A stretch of DNA of 64,000 nucleotides from Flaveria trinervia (GCA_025506515.1 CM046451.1:42241701-42305700); one strand, 5' to 3'; positions 46,336-58,378 are shown, counted from the first letter of the stretch. Notes: generated by a model from the letters alone, not told the origin. Numbers and translations: made by a program.

Positions 46336-47039
46336 TGTAATGCCTGATTTTTTTAAGACAAAGAAAGAAAGAATAAAGTGAAGAAAAAGAAGGAAAAGAA
46401 ACAAAACCCAAGTCTAGGGGTTAAAAGTGACAAAAAGGACAAAATCTTTGAAAAGTTGGTGATAAGGTGGCATGGCCGTCCATCACTCTCTCTACACACA
46501 AATTCTCGGATATTTTAGAGAGAGAAGGAAAGAGAGTAGAAAACTCTTGGTTTTGAAAGAAGAACAAGAAAGGATTCAAATTCAAGGTAAGAATTCATGT
46601 GTTTATGATGTTCTTGACCGGTCATATCCTCGGGTTTATGCTTATGTGTGTTTGTGTGTGTTTGGGTATGTTTTTAGTGGGTTTCTAAGCAGTTGAACTC
46701 AATTGCAAATGAGTTTGGAAGAAGCCATACTCAAAAGCTGCAAAGGTGAGTTCTAGAACCCTCTTTTACTAGTTTTTAATTGATTTTGGCGCTGGAAATG
46801 CATGAATGTATCTTTTCATTTAACTGGGTTTTAAACCCGTATGTATGAATGTATGTATGCTGTGATTACGCTGTGATGTTGGACTATGTTCATGCTTATT
46901 GATTTTATGGTTGTTTTTCTATGGCTTAGAATGTAAGATTTAAGCTTAGAACATGATAGATGGTGATTGGGAACTAATATCAGATTTTTAGGGCTCATAT
47001 GTTTAAGTTTTAGAATCTGCCCAAGTGTTCAAAAGGAAT

Positions 47040-47400
47040 GTGGATGAGTAATGGAAAGTCAATGCTGATGAATAGTTAATGCAGATGAGCATTAACCATT
47101 AAGTAAGTTAATGCGGATGAGTAATGGAAAGTCAATGCGGATGAAAAGTTAATGCATATGAGCATTAACCATTAAGTAAGTCAATGAGGATGAGTAATGG
47201 AAAGTCAATGCGGATGAACAGTTACTGCGGATGAGCATTAACCACTGAGTAAGTTAATGCGGATGAGTATCGGATGAAATGCGGATGAACATTGACTAAG
47301 TATGGGAAATGCGGATGAACAAATGTGGATGAACAGAAACAAATGCGGATGAATAGACACAAATACGGATGAAGTAAAAGAAATGAGGATGAACACTTAG
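47040..47400 (+). repeat. 'atgcggatga' repeat cluster in solo LTR
   Basis: Irregular tandem copies of about 20-45 bases built from 'gagtaatggaaagtcaatgcggatga' and 'gagcattaaccattaagtaag'. It lies just upstream of the TATA box at about 47454, so it is probably U3 regulatory repeats. Confidence 0.75.
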
Positions 47401-47451
47401 ACTTTCTAGGGAAAAAGTATAATTTTGGCTTTGACTTGGGAGGTTCCCAGG

Positions 47452-47462
47452 GGCTATATAAG
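47452..47462 (+). promoter_or_regulatory. TATA box of solo LTR
   Basis: GGGCTATATAAGTTG, downstream of the repeat cluster and about 1.1 kb from the LTR start. Confidence 0.5.
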
Positions 47463-47862
47463 TTGACTTTTGAGGTCATAGATGTTATGATGGGCATGTT
47501 ATGACGTATGTCTAATGCTTATGCATGATGGTATGTATGATGTATGATGCCGTGTATGATGATGATGGTTGTTTATGTTCATTGTTGTATGATTATTTTC
47601 CCATGGCCTTACGTTGAATGTTAATGAATGATATAAAAATATTATGTAATGTAAAGTGGAAGATATCAAAAAGAGGAACATGATGAATGAAGGCATACAT
47701 TAATGAACGATGGAAAGTAAAGAAAGTCTTGCGAGCCTTGTATGTCGGAACACGCCCAATGAAGGGTGTTAGTCCAACGGTGTGTGGGTTAGCTACCCCA
47801 GAAGGATGCACATCGGGGTCCTTCTTTGTGATTGACCATTTGTATAAAACCTTGGTCGCTGA

Positions 47863-48107
47863 CCCTAGATACTATGGCTAGGCTACTGTGCGCCATGATA
47901 GGGGGTCAATGATGGACCCCAGCCCAGTATCAGCTTTATGCATGACGGCGGGTATAGCACATGACAATGGTACACCTGAACTTACCCTAGGTACTATGGC
48001 CAGGCTGCTGTGTGCCATGACGGGGGGTCTATGATGGACCCCAACCCAGTACCAGCTTTATGCATGACGGTAGGGTAAGGTTCATGGTTTTGATGGAATG
48101 AAATGAA
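47863..48107 (+). repeat. 122-base imperfect tandem pair with conserved hairpin
   Basis: Two copies beginning 'ccctag(a/g)tactatggc' at 47863 and 47985. Each holds GGGGTC...GACCCC arms around a 7-base loop whose first base differs (a or t) while the arms are unchanged. Confidence 0.7.
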
Positions 48108-48581
48108 GTAATGATGAGCGTACGAATGAAAGTAAAGAAGTGAATGGTAATGATGTACGATGAATGAATGAAAGTAAATGAACGATTGATGAAGATAATA
48201 TTGATATTATATATGTGTACGTATGATGTGTGATCACATGCAAAAGTAAAGAACGGTTTAATGAAAGTAAAGTATGTTTTATTGTAAAACTAGAACTGAC
48301 TTTTTATGCATTTTCTAGTTGGCAGGTGAGCATTGCTGAGGATGGCACGGAGCAGCTACTTGGCATTTTGGATGGCATTCTTTTGTTACTGTTTTTGCAT
48401 TGTAATGCGAACAAATGAAAATGGGTAATGAATGATTGTATTAACTTGCCAAAGCAGTTATTATGAAATGAAAAGTTATTTAAATGTTCTGCTATGATGT
48501 TTTTATGAAAGTTAAATGTAATTGCATGTTTTGTGAGCAATGATTGGCTAGCTATAAGCGTCCCGGGAACGGGGCCTTACA

Positions 48582-49640
48582 CATCGCAAATAATACAAAA
48601 CTTTATCACAAAAATTGAAAATCAACTTGATCTTAAGGTCAAAACAATCAAAAGTGATAATGGAACTGAGTTTAAAAATGAAAACATGAGTTCATCTTGT
48701 GAAACCAAATGCATTTCTCATCAATTTAGTGCAGCTAGAACTCCTCAACAAAATAGGGTAGCTAAAAGGAGAAATAGAACACTAATTGAAGCAGCAAGGA
48801 CAATGCTAGCTCATGCTAAACTGCCTATCACCTTTTGGGCAAAGACAGTTAACACATCGTGCTTTGTGCAAAATTGAACTCTGATTGTAAAAGAAAGTAA
48901 CATGACTCCATATGAACTGCTCTATCATAGAAAACCATTTATTGGATTTTTCAAGTCATTTGGTAGTTCAGTCTCATGTTAAACACCCGAGAGTATTTGG
49001 GAAAGTTTTCATCCAAGTCTGATTAAGGATTGTTTGTAGGTTATTCTTCTGTTTCAAAGGCTTACAGAGTGTTTAATCCTAGATTAAACATTATTGATGA
49101 ATCAACTAATATTCAATTCAAGGAACATTCGTTTCCCAAATCTCACAATGGACCTGACTAGTTGTTTGATATTGACTCATTTACAAAATCATTTGATCAA
49201 TTTCACTTGTCTGATGCAGGAAATCTACAATTAATTGAAACCTTTACAGGTGTAGAAATAAGAGATGACTTTCCGTTGATTCCTCCTACATCTACTGAAT
49301 ACATGAATGAAGATGTTCCTTTTTAAGTTGATCCCATCAAACAACCATCACAAAACCAAAGTGTTTCAACTGAAGGAGGTCCAAGCCTGTTACTATTATG
49401 TTTAAAAGATCTACCCACAGAGGTCAGAAATAAAAAAACAAGCTACTCCTCCAACTGAAACAGAAAGAACACCAATGATGAAAGCAATCAAAATGTTGTT
49501 GAAGTTGAAGCGATCAATGAAACGGAGTCTGATTATCTTCATAATTCCCGAACATATCAAAATGAAAGTGCCTCTGACCATAATGAACTGAATGTCTCCA
49601 ATCTTGATATAACCATTGCTGGTGACTCAATTCCAACCAC
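48582..49640 (+). pseudogene. element D integrase, right part and linker
   Basis: Resumes as 'SQIIQNFITKIENQLDLKVKTIKSDNGTEF' pieces; the second catalytic Asp is near 48657. 'QFSAARTPQQNRVAKRRNRTLIEAARTML' carries Lys where the catalytic Glu block normally reads V-A-E-R. 'FWAKTVNTSCFVQN' is followed by stops, then a degraded C-terminus and a Ser/Thr/Glu-rich linker to about 49640. Confidence 0.83.
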
Positions 49641-50633
49641 CAGAATACACAAGAATCATCCGGTTGAAACCATTATTGGTGAACTTAATGAAAGGGTAAC
49701 AAGAAGCAAGTCTAGTGTTACAAACATCTGTTTGTTCTCATGCTTTTTGTATCAAAGAGTACCTAAGAACATCAAAGAGGCTCTTCAAGACAATAGTTGT
49801 ATTGAAGCAATGCAGGAAGAATTGCTCCAATTCAAGTAGCAAGAAGTATGGCAACTGGTAGATCTTCCCGAAGGACAATACCCTATTGGTACCAGATGGC
49901 TGTACAGGAACAAGACTGGTGATAGAGGGATCGTCATCAGAAATAAAGCAAGATTAGTGGCACAGGGATACACTCAAGAAGAAGGAATCGATTATGACGA
50001 AGTGCTTGCACCTGTTGCCAGATTAGAAGCAATCAGAATCTTTGTAGCATATTCTGCGTCCATGAAATTTACTGTTTATCAAATGTATGTGAAGTGTGCT
50101 TCTTATATGAAAAGATCACTGAAGAAGTCTATGTGAGTCAACCACTTGACTTTCAAGATCTAGATTTCCCTCATAGAGTTTACAAGCTTGACAAAGCTCT
50201 GTATGGTCTATACCAAGCTCCAAGGAAGTGGTATGAGACTCTATCATCTTTTCTTCTTGAACATGGATATGAAAGAGGAAAGATTGATCAGACTCTCTTC
50301 AGAAGGAGAAGAGGAAAAGACATGCTGCTTGTCTAGATTTATGTGGATGACATTATATTTGGCTCAACAAACAAGCAACACTGCAATGATTTTGAAGACC
50401 TAATGCATTCAAAATTCCAAATGAGTGCAATGGGAGAACTCACTTTCTTCTTAAGAGTGCAAGTCCAACAGACAGCACATGGAATTTTCATCAACCAATC
50501 CAAATATGTGGAAACAATGCTGAAGAAGTTTCATTTTGCTGATTGTTAGTCTATTAGAACACCGGTTGATACCAAAGTGAAGATTGGTCATGATTCAGAA
50601 GGCAACTTTGTTGATCAGACTCACTATTAATCC
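49641..50633 (+). pseudogene. element D reverse transcriptase, broken
   Basis: 'DNSCIEAMQEELLQF' near 49790, 'GTRWLYRNKT', 'ARLVAQGYTQEEGIDYDEV', 'APVARLEAIRIFVAY' near 50013, a damaged 'MYVKCASYMK' where the MDVKSAFLYG block belongs, 'YKLDKALYGLYQAPRKWYE' near 50182, and catalytic YVDD at 50340-50351 preceded by TAG at 50334-50336. 'MSAMGELTFFLRVQVQQ' follows. A TAG at about 50548 and a TAA at about 50628 end the segment. Confidence 0.85.
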
Positions 50634-51283
50634 ATGATAGGCTCACTTATGTATCTAACTACTAACAGGCCTGATATTATGTTTGGTGTTTGTATGTGTG
50701 GCAGGTATCAAGTTGATCCAAAGGAATCACATGTGAATGCAGTCAAGAGGATATTCAGATATCTGAAGGGCAAACCAGCTCTTGGGTTATGGTATCCAAA
50801 GGAAGGAAACTTCATTCTCTATGCCTTCACAAATAATGATTATGGATGATGCAACTTCAACAGAAAGTCCACATCTGGAGGTTGTCAATTTCTTGGTCCC
50901 AAACAAGTCTCATGGAATGCAAGAAGCAGACAAACGTATTTGTATCAACAGCAGAAGCTGAGTATATTGCAGCATCAGCTTGTTGCTCTCAAGTTCTCTG
51001 GATTCAAAACCAGATGCTTGATTATGGTTTAAACTTTTCGCACACACCAATTCACATTGACAACCCAATAGCTATTTTCATAACAAATAATCCTGTTCAG
51101 CACTCAAAAACAAAACACATTGAAATTAGATATCACTTTTTGAGAGACTGTGTAGAAAAGAGGTTCATCAAATTGATTCAGGTATCCACTAAAAATTAAT
51201 TGGCTGATTTATTTACTAAGGCATTTGAACCTGGTAGGTTTGAATTCCTAGTTAAATCAATTGGCATGATTAACCTTGAGTGA
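50634..51283 (+). pseudogene. element D RNase H, end of pol
   Basis: 'MIGSLMYLTTNRPDIMFGV', 'AVKRIFRYLKGKPALGLWYP', then 'AFTNNDYG' where the catalytic 'SDSDY' should be, a frameshift near 50850, 'VSTAEAEYIAASACCSQVLW', 'TKHIEIRYHFLRDC' and the terminus ...GMINLE with TGA at 51281-51283. The A/D-type ending. Confidence 0.84.
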
Positions 51284-52637
51284 AACTAATTAAAACAACA
51301 AAAAACCATCTAAAAAATTATTATAAAATCATAAAAAGAAGTCAAGTTTGATGAAAAAAAGAATGTTTTGGGAAATGATATAATTACAGTCGTTATATCA
51401 ATCACTGTGCCTAATTTCAAAATTTGTAAGACTGTCATGACTTACCAGATATGTTGGTAGGCTCAACATGGAAGAGAAGATACATGCAGTGATGAATTAA
51501 AATCTTATTCAATAGTGAAACACTCATCTCAAGGTACAGGTATGCATTGGTTTATCTGAGTGCATGTATGTGTAGTAACCTAAACACACCAGGTAATGAT
51601 ACTTATGAATCTCTTTCACTTACATCTAGTTTCATCTTTGTTTTGCTAAGCAAAGACATGATGAAACATGCACATGGTGCAGATGTACTGATCTAAAAGA
51701 TTCCGAATGAGGAACACATCCAAATTGGATAAATCTACAAAATCAATACATTCCATGTGAATGAACAAAAGAATCCCATCATGGATCACCTTCCAAAGTG
51801 AAGTGAAAAAAATCCCAATGTGGATCATCATGAAAAAGGATCAAAGTAAAAGATCCTAATAAGGATCAGTGAAAATGAGGTCTCATAACTTAAATAACCT
51901 GGTAAGGAAAGTTGTGAAACAGTTCTACCGTGCATTGTATAAGGATGGTTGATCATTCTATGCTTTTGGGTGTGAGGTATATCTTGAATAATTAAATCAA
52001 CCAAAAAACATGATAAATATCCCTTCCATGAAAATATCAACCTGGTATGAGTTTAAAAGGATAAACATACCTTCAATCATCAAGTTCATAAATATGTCCA
52101 ATTTATCATAAACGATGCACATGTGTAATGGAAGATTGATATGATCCAACAAAAGATATACTTCTCTTCATTATTAATAATCAAAATTATATTCAAAAAG
52201 TTGTTAAATCTTTAAAGTTTCTATACATATGTGGATTTAAACTTTAGGAGGAGTAATTTAAAATTTTTTATTAAGTCTTCATAGATTTTTACTATCTCAT
52301 ATTACTTTCTTAAAAATCAAAAACAAAACAAAAAGAAAAGGCATGTGTTGATGCAGAAGTCATACCATAGTATCTCAACTTATGCAGATTCTTGGAAGCA
52401 TGAAAAGTCCAGATCATTCAAACAATGGGAAACTTGTATCACTTTTGACATACAAGTCAATCCAAGCAAGAATTGACAACATCAACAGTCAACAACTTCA
52501 TAAGAAAAACCAAACAAGAATTGACAACATCAATAGTCAACAACTTCATAAGAAAAATCAATCAATGACATCTCTTTATAATAAGAAATGTTGAATTCTT
52601 TATGCCTAAGACACATAGAACATTGATGTGGTTAGTA
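51284..52637 (+). other. element D post-pol region, no ORF3
   Basis: AT-rich and non-coding. Similar in plan to the A spacer ('gggaaatgat' start near 51371; hairpin word 'tttgttttgctaagcaaag' near 51640). A short purine run (aggaggag, about 52246) and a 48-base direct duplication (52468-52563) occur. Neither ORF3 nor a 3' LTR is recognisable, so D is truncated here. Confidence 0.55.
52468..52563 (+). repeat. 48-base direct tandem duplication
   Basis: Two adjacent near-identical copies starting 'aagaattgacaacatcaa' at 52468 and 52516. Confidence 0.8.
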
Positions 52638-53526
52638 TGTTATGATCCAAGTCGGGTCATACCCAATAACAAGCTTAGCAAACACCAAATAATATTTAAT
52701 TGATGATATGATCATACAATTAAATAAATACACCAATTTAGAAAATGGGTTTTCTAAATAAGTTGCATATGAGATTGAACAATTTATATGGATATTTTGT
52801 TTATAGATATTGTTTGTAATGTTATTTAAGTTACTTAAATAACATCAAATAATAAGTGAGTGTGTATGAGTTATTCAATTAAAAGGTTAATTATATGAAT
52901 AACTTATATTAATGACTTGATAATGTGTTCAATTGTGTTTTAACTTTTGGGGGGAAAACCCAAAGTAAAAAGAAGTTTCGGCCGCCCCTTTCGGAGAGCC
53001 TCTTCTTGGTTTTCTTTTAGTGGTCTTGGAAACACACATTAGTAGACACATTCACTCCATCTTCTTCTCTCTCTCACATTCAAAACCACAACAAAGAAAA
53101 AAGGTTTTCTTGTTTTGTTGAAGTGATTCTTGGCTGAAAGGTTCCAGCAGCCTTATCTTTTGGGTTTTTGGTGCTCAATCCTAGCAACAAGGTGTTTGTC
53201 ATAGAGCTTGGGGTATGCAAGCTTGAGAGGACCTTCTTTTGGTGCCTTGGTCGTTCTTTCTTGGTCCAAATCATCCTCATCCATTTTGTTTTTGGCTGCT
53301 GAAAGGTAGTTTATGGCAGCCTCTTTATGGTTGTCCATAATGTATGTTTGTGTTTACATAGCTAGTATTATTCACATAAAAAGGTCCTTTGTTCTTGGTT
53401 TGTTTATAACTTTGTAATATGAAGATGAAACCTGAAATTTTCAGTTCATTAACAAAGTTATAAAGCTTGTTTCCGCTACGTTTACACAAAGTTTAAATGG
53501 TTAAACTATGAATCTTGTTCTAACAA
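52638..53526 (+). mobile_element. possible decayed solo LTR of another family
   Basis: Starts TGTTATGATCCAAGTCGGGT, a form I recall from plant Copia LTRs, runs through AT-rich sequence, and has a 'ttctctctctcac' leader-like tract near 53066 and '...gtttccgctacgttt' near 53468, a common LTR-end motif. A possible end is ...TTCTAACA at 53526. I find no matching target duplication and no partner, so this is tentative. Small minus-strand open frames inside look incidental. Confidence 0.35.
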
Positions 53527-53943
53527 ACCCTAACAAGAAAAACAAAAACAGACACATTAACTTATGGTTAAGTTCAAAAGTTAATGCAGGTAAGTGCATT
53601 GGTCAATGCGGGTGAAGGTAAACCATGCTTATAACCAATGCGGGCAACATTTTATTTCTATGTAAAACTAATGTCGAAAAAGATTGTACTCTACCGCATT
53701 AGTGTGTTAAAAGTATACATGAAAATTTGAAGTGTTAAAACCTATGTGGAACAAAAATGCTCTACAGCATTTGTCAATGCGGATAAAATGTTTTTTATGT
53801 GTTCAACCGCATTTGTCACTACAGATAAAAGTTACACTTCTGCATTTGTTTTACTTATCCGCATTTGTTGATTTCATCATCAACCGTATTTGTGGATATG
53901 TATCTTCAAGTTTTGTGTACATTCAAACAGAAATAAACAAGTG
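53527..53943. other. unassigned AT-rich stretch with 'atgcgg' words
   Basis: No gene. Scattered 'caatgcgg(g/a)(t/c)' and 'cgcattt' words in both orientations (53590-53895) recall the repeat cluster of the solo LTR, so this may be a diverged LTR fragment. Confidence 0.4.
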
Positions 53944-54007
53944 TGTTGGACCAAAAGAACCAATGAGTCGGATCAAAAAAACCTTAAGTCCCACAGACGT
54001 CACAACA

Positions 54008-54330
54008 ACTGCTGAAGTCCACAACAGCTGAAGACAAAGTCGGAAGACACAAGTGCTGAAGACAAAGTCTGAAGACACAAGTGCTGAAGACAAAGTCTGA
54101 AGACACAGTGCTGAAGACAAAGTCTGAAGACACAAGTGCTGAAGACAAAGTCTGAAGACAAGTGCTGAAGACAAAGTCTGAAGACAAAGTCTGAAGACAC
54201 AAGTGCTGAAGACAAAGTCTGAAGACACAAGTGCTGAAGACAAGTCTGAAGACACAAGTGCTGAAGACAAAGTCTGAAGACAAGTGCTGAAGACAAAGTC
54301 TGAAGACAAGTGCTGAAGATCAAGTATCAG
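54008..54330 (+). repeat. ~28-base tandem array in E LTR U3
   Basis: About eleven units of 'agtgctgaagacaaagtctgaagacaca', some shortened by a few bases. Equivalent in place to the 'cttcagcacttg' repeats of B and C but much more regular, suggesting recent expansion. The Cys/Ser/Leu-rich minus-strand open frames here are artefacts of the repeat. Confidence 0.85.
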
Positions 54331-54595
54331 TCGTGTCACAACAGCTGAAGAGGTCTTCTTCAGTAGTTGTGACGGTTTTCTTTCAGTAGTTTTATGTTTT
54401 TCTTTTCAGTAGTTTTGTAAAACGAGTGAAGAGCTTGTTCTTCAGTCGTTGTAGTTTCAGTAGTTTCGTATCAGTACTTAGCCCTCTGATATGTTCTCAG
54501 TAGTTGTGAACATTTCAGTAGTTTGTTAAGTTTTAGTTATTTTTGTAACAAATCTGCCAGATGTCACTATCCCGTGATATCAACAGTGATTGCAC

Positions 54596-54606
54596 TCTAT
54601 ATAAGG
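54596..54606 (+). promoter_or_regulatory. TATA box of E LTR
   Basis: CTCTATATAAGGAGTG, identical in core to the box in the B LTRs. Confidence 0.7.
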
Positions 54607-54821
54607 AGTGTCAACCTAATTGTAATGGGTGAATGATTGAGCAGAAACATTTGATATTATTGAAATATTCCTTTTCACAGAAATATATTCTCTCGTTACA
54701 ACCGTATTTGTTCTTAATGCATACGAATATCAAATTCTTGCTATAATTTGTCTAATTCTTGTTCTTATTCCGCTGCGTTACACTCTAATCCATCAAACTT
54801 GAGATCACTGATCCTGTCAAA

Positions 54822-54833
54822 TGGTATCAGAGC
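54822..54833 (+). other. primer binding site of element E
   Basis: TGGTATCAGAGC two bases after the LTR end; initiator tRNA-Met type. Confidence 0.88.
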
Positions 54834-55049
54834 TGGTTAATCATTGATCGATCTAATAATGATCATTGAAACTGCTATCCAAGATCCAAGTTTGATTGAA
54901 TTAGCATTTTTGCAAAAAACGGTTATAGAGATTGAATTTTCTGTGTTTTTGGTCATTCATCCTGAGATTTATTCTTAGTTTTCATTGAGTCTGTTGTGGT
55001 CTGTGTAAAATCTTTTAAAAGCTTGAATTAAATTGTATTTGGACCTTAA

Positions 55050-57937
55050 ATGACTACTCCTTCCAATGATCCTCATAATACTGGTTCCTCAACCAAGCCT
55101 CCGATGCTGGTTAGAATGAGTACAACATATGGCAACGACGAATGCTCCATCACCTGTCTGTTAACAGCTCAGGTTGTTGGACATCAGTGGTACATGGTCC
55201 ACACAAGCCTATGGTGAATAACCCGGAAACCAATCAAATGGTTCCGAAGAGGAGGGAGCAATACTCAGATGAGGATAAGAATTGTTTGAGATTGATGCAA
55301 AAGCCCATGGAATTCTGGCCATGGCACTGCCCAATGAAATCTATTCTGGGTTAATGCATTATGAAACTGCCCATGACCTCTGGAATGCCTTGAAAGAATA
55401 ATTTGGAGGAATAGATGAGGTCTTGGCAAATAATAGAGAAATCCTTGCCCAACAATATGAGACATTCTCTCATAGGAAGGGTGAGACACTGACTCAACAG
55501 TTTAGCGGTTCTCTTGTTTGATCTCTGAATTAAAAATGGTCAAACATGAGTACACAAATAGCCAGATGAATAACAGATTTCTCAGATCACTGCCTGAGAG
55601 ATGGGACACATATACTATTGTCCTACGCTCCAGTGCAAATTTGGACAAACTATCTCTCACCCAACTCCATGGGAAATTGCTCACATTTGAGAGAGAGATA
55701 GAACAGAAATGAAAACTGTCATCATCTGGAAAGCTCACTGATGATTTTGTACCAGGAAACACTTCCTTGGTAAGTCATGAGTCAGAGTATGCAGGATCAG
55801 AATGCCACTATGATGAGCATATTGATTTCACCTCAAACAATTCTAATCATGCCTTGTGAGTGTTGATTGTCATTCTGGTAATAATAGTGACAATCTATGC
55901 TTTATCATGGATGATTTGAAGGGCATTGCTGATGATGATTTAGAAGAGATGGATATTTTGAGCCAAATGGCCTTGATCAATATCAGATCTCAGAAATTCT
56001 ACAAGAGAACTGGCAGAAATTTCCTGGACTCTCTGACAAAACCAAAGTCAGTTTTGACAAGAGCAAGTTGAAGTGTCACAAATGCCACAGGCTTGGACAC
56101 TTTGCAAGAGAGTGTAGATCAACTGGATTCAACACTTCTGCACCCTTTTTGACTTTTCCAAATAACAATTCACAATTCAATGGCAACATTCTGCTGGTTC
56201 TAGTCATTCATCACACCCTCAATCTCCTGCATATTTTGTTCCTCAGGGTCAAATGCCATATCCTTATCCCTGCTATTATATGCCACAGTCAAATCAAGTT
56301 CAAGCTCCTATAGTACCACAATCTCATGCACTACCAGAACCTCAACCATCTCCATCTCAATCACAACCTCATCACAGCTTCTTCACACCTGGAGTCGTGG
56401 ACTGGAGTAGCTTACCTGATAACTTGTCTCGTCACACTGAGCAATACTATGCTGGTGCTAGTCAACATGGTGGTGAACACCCTTTTGGAAATCTTGCTCT
56501 CATGGCCCTGGAGTCTACTGAGGGTTCCTGTTCAAATGCATCATCTTTCCAAGTACTCAGGTATCTTCAGAGGCTAAAGCCAAGTTATGTTCTGAATCAT
56601 GCATAGCTGCCTTTGTCTCTATTAGAGAGGCAAATGTAGCATTAATAAATCAAAAACTTGAGCTTGAGAAAACCATTTTCAAAAGAAAAGCTGAGTATGA
56701 GTCTGCTCTTAACAGTAAAAGTGATGAGATTTATAAGCTTAAATGCCAATTAAATGATGAAAAGGCCAAGCTAGAGGTTATTCTGGAAGACCACAGGAGT
56801 CTCAAAGAAAAATTGCAGTGACCCAAGTTGAGTGTGAATGCTGGGTCTCATCATGCAAGGGATTTGAAATGCTTCTTAGCAAGCAACTGCTTCAAATGTG
56901 AAGTTTGGCATTGGTTACAACCATACTGCTCCACCAACAGACTTTACTCCTAACTCCATAGTTAAGTCTGAAAGTGAAAGCAATCTCCAAACCACATTAT
57001 GGTGTGAGTCATTCTCCAATGATAATCTAAGATCAGAGAATGAAACCAGTGTTAAGATCTCAACAATAAATTGACTGATGGTCTAACTACTGAGACTCAT
57101 ATGAAGCTGAGTACTTCAGATGTTGTTTCTCAATGTACCCCAAGTACTGAAAGAGACCCAACATCTGAAAAGCATTTCAAATCAGTTGAAATACAAGGAC
57201 TAACAACTGCTGAGGAATCCATCAAACAGTCTATTAGGACGGATGGAAAACAGTTGAATTACCAGTCTTCAGCTGTTACAAATCCTTTAGTACCTAGTAC
57301 TGATAGGAGGAAAGTATTGAAGATCACACCTTCAGTAGTTTCCACTTCAGCAGTAAAGATGTCCAAGATGAAGATAAACCATGTGAAATTTGTGGTAAAT
57401 TCAATCATCTATCTGATTAATGTTGGTACAAAAAGGTTTAAAGCTCCAAAGGGATGAGCTCATTAAACTAGAAATAAATAAAATGAAAACTGAGTTTGAG
57501 ACCAAGTTTGTACCACAATCATCACATCCTGATAAACCCAAGGCCTTACCCAAATCCACTAAGAAGGATACGGTTTATCAGAAGACAGCTGATATTGTTC
57601 CTCACGATAAACATAAGACTAAGTCTGTGAAATCTAAGAAGGAGGAAATGGTGGGTCACAGGAACTCATTAAAAACGAGCTCTGGAGTGTCAAATGAACT
57701 GAAAGCTCGAGCTACAAATCAGACACAGCTTGTTATGACGGTTCAGCATCTGTTGGGGAGAGTTAACCAACTTGAAGCCACTGTGACCAAACCACTGGAG
57801 AGGAATTCCAGGTCCAAATTTATTTCAGCACCATCTCCATCTTCATCAGCTGTTATCATGAGAAACCAGCTATGGTTAAATCTGTTGATAAAGTCAGTCC
57901 CAAAACCAAAAAGGTTTAGGTCTCCAAAGCTAACTAG
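55050..57937 (+). pseudogene. gag: element E gag, broken
   Basis: ATG at 55050 (MTTPSNDPHNTGS). A base is lost near 55115 and frames shift repeatedly: capsid pieces 55142-55354 and 55518-55712 ('MNNRFLRSLPERWDTYTIVL'), 'DDDLEEMDILSQMALINIRS' (55856-56071), knuckle CHKCHRLGHFAREC (about 56074-56115), Gln/Pro tract (56253-56400), coiled coil (56620-56820) and second knuckle CEICGKFNHLSD-stop-C near 57390-57416. A TAG also replaces the Trp codon of the 'KKVW' terminus near 57917. The gag stop is TAG at 57935-57937. Confidence 0.84.
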
Positions 57938-57940
57938 TTT

Positions 57941-58364
57941 CTTATGATTGTGCAGGGTTCTTCAGCATGCCAAAGAAGCATCTGGTATGTGGACAGTGGA
58001 CAGTGGAGGATCCATGCACATGACTGGGAGCAGCTCTCTTCTTCATGATTACTCTCAGGGAAAGAAGGGATTTGTCTCATTTGGAAATGATGCTAAAGGT
58101 TACATCATTGGAAAGGGATTTGTGTCTAATGGAGATATTAGATTTGATGATGTCAACCATGTGGAGAATCTCAAATACAATCTGTTGAGTGTCAGTCAGA
58201 TGTGTGACAAAGGACATGTTGCTCTTTTCACAAGCCAGAACTGTAGGATTCTGTCTTCCAAGGTTCTGAGCCTGATTGACAAAGTACTGGATGATAATAC
58301 TCTCCTGAAGGCCAACAAGATAGGAAGAGTATATGCCTTGGATCTGTCAAAGAAAATGAGTTAA
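57941..58364 (+). pseudogene. element E protease, 7-base duplication at active site
   Basis: The D-S-G-G-S motif is present, but a 7-base tandem duplication (ggacagt, about 57982-57995) sits across it. The frame entering the motif ('RSIWYVDSG') therefore differs from the frame leaving it ('VDSGGSMHMTG'). Downstream 'VSFGNDAKGYIIGKG' and 'DDVNHVENLKYNLLSVSQMCD' are intact to 58364. Confidence 0.83.
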
Positions 58365-58378
58365 GAGGCCATCCATGC

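Larger units (their letters stand above)
46336..48581 (+). mobile_element. solo LTR (Z family) inside D integrase
   Basis: 2,246 bases from TGTAATGCCTG to ...GGGGCCTTACA, flanked by CATCC (46331-46335) and CATCG (48582-48586), a 5-base duplication with one change. The integrase frame joins across it, so nothing but an LTR was left, as expected after LTR-LTR recombination. Contains a TATA box (about 47454), a repeat cluster with 'atgcggatga' (47040-47400) and a 122-base tandem pair (47863-48107). It shares its 3' end with the Z LTR. The terminal sequence suggests Ty3/Tekay type; orientation is inferred from Z. Confidence 0.85.
53944..54819 (+). repeat. element E 5' LTR
   Basis: 876 bases, TGTTGGACCAAAAG...GATCCTGTCA, homologous to the B and C LTRs in the opposite orientation. 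It has a 28-base tandem array, a hairpin at 54421-54450 (12-base arms with one mismatch) and TATA near 54597. Confidence 0.88.

Noticed and set aside
46472..46696. 75-codon frame at the left of the solo LTR
   Set aside because: Non-conserved, within LTR sequence, no recognisable domain.
53153..53338. Minus-strand 61-codon frame (MDNHKEAAINYLSAAKNK...) as a possible host exon
   Set aside because: No family recognised, no splice-site or neighbouring exon support, and it lies antisense within a probable LTR leader. A protein search would decide; a strong hit to a plant protein would revive it.
53923..54339. Overlapping Ser/Cys/Phe-rich minus-strand frames over the E LTR array
   Set aside because: Produced by a 28-base repeat lacking stops; three frames are open at once, which is typical of a low-complexity repeat.
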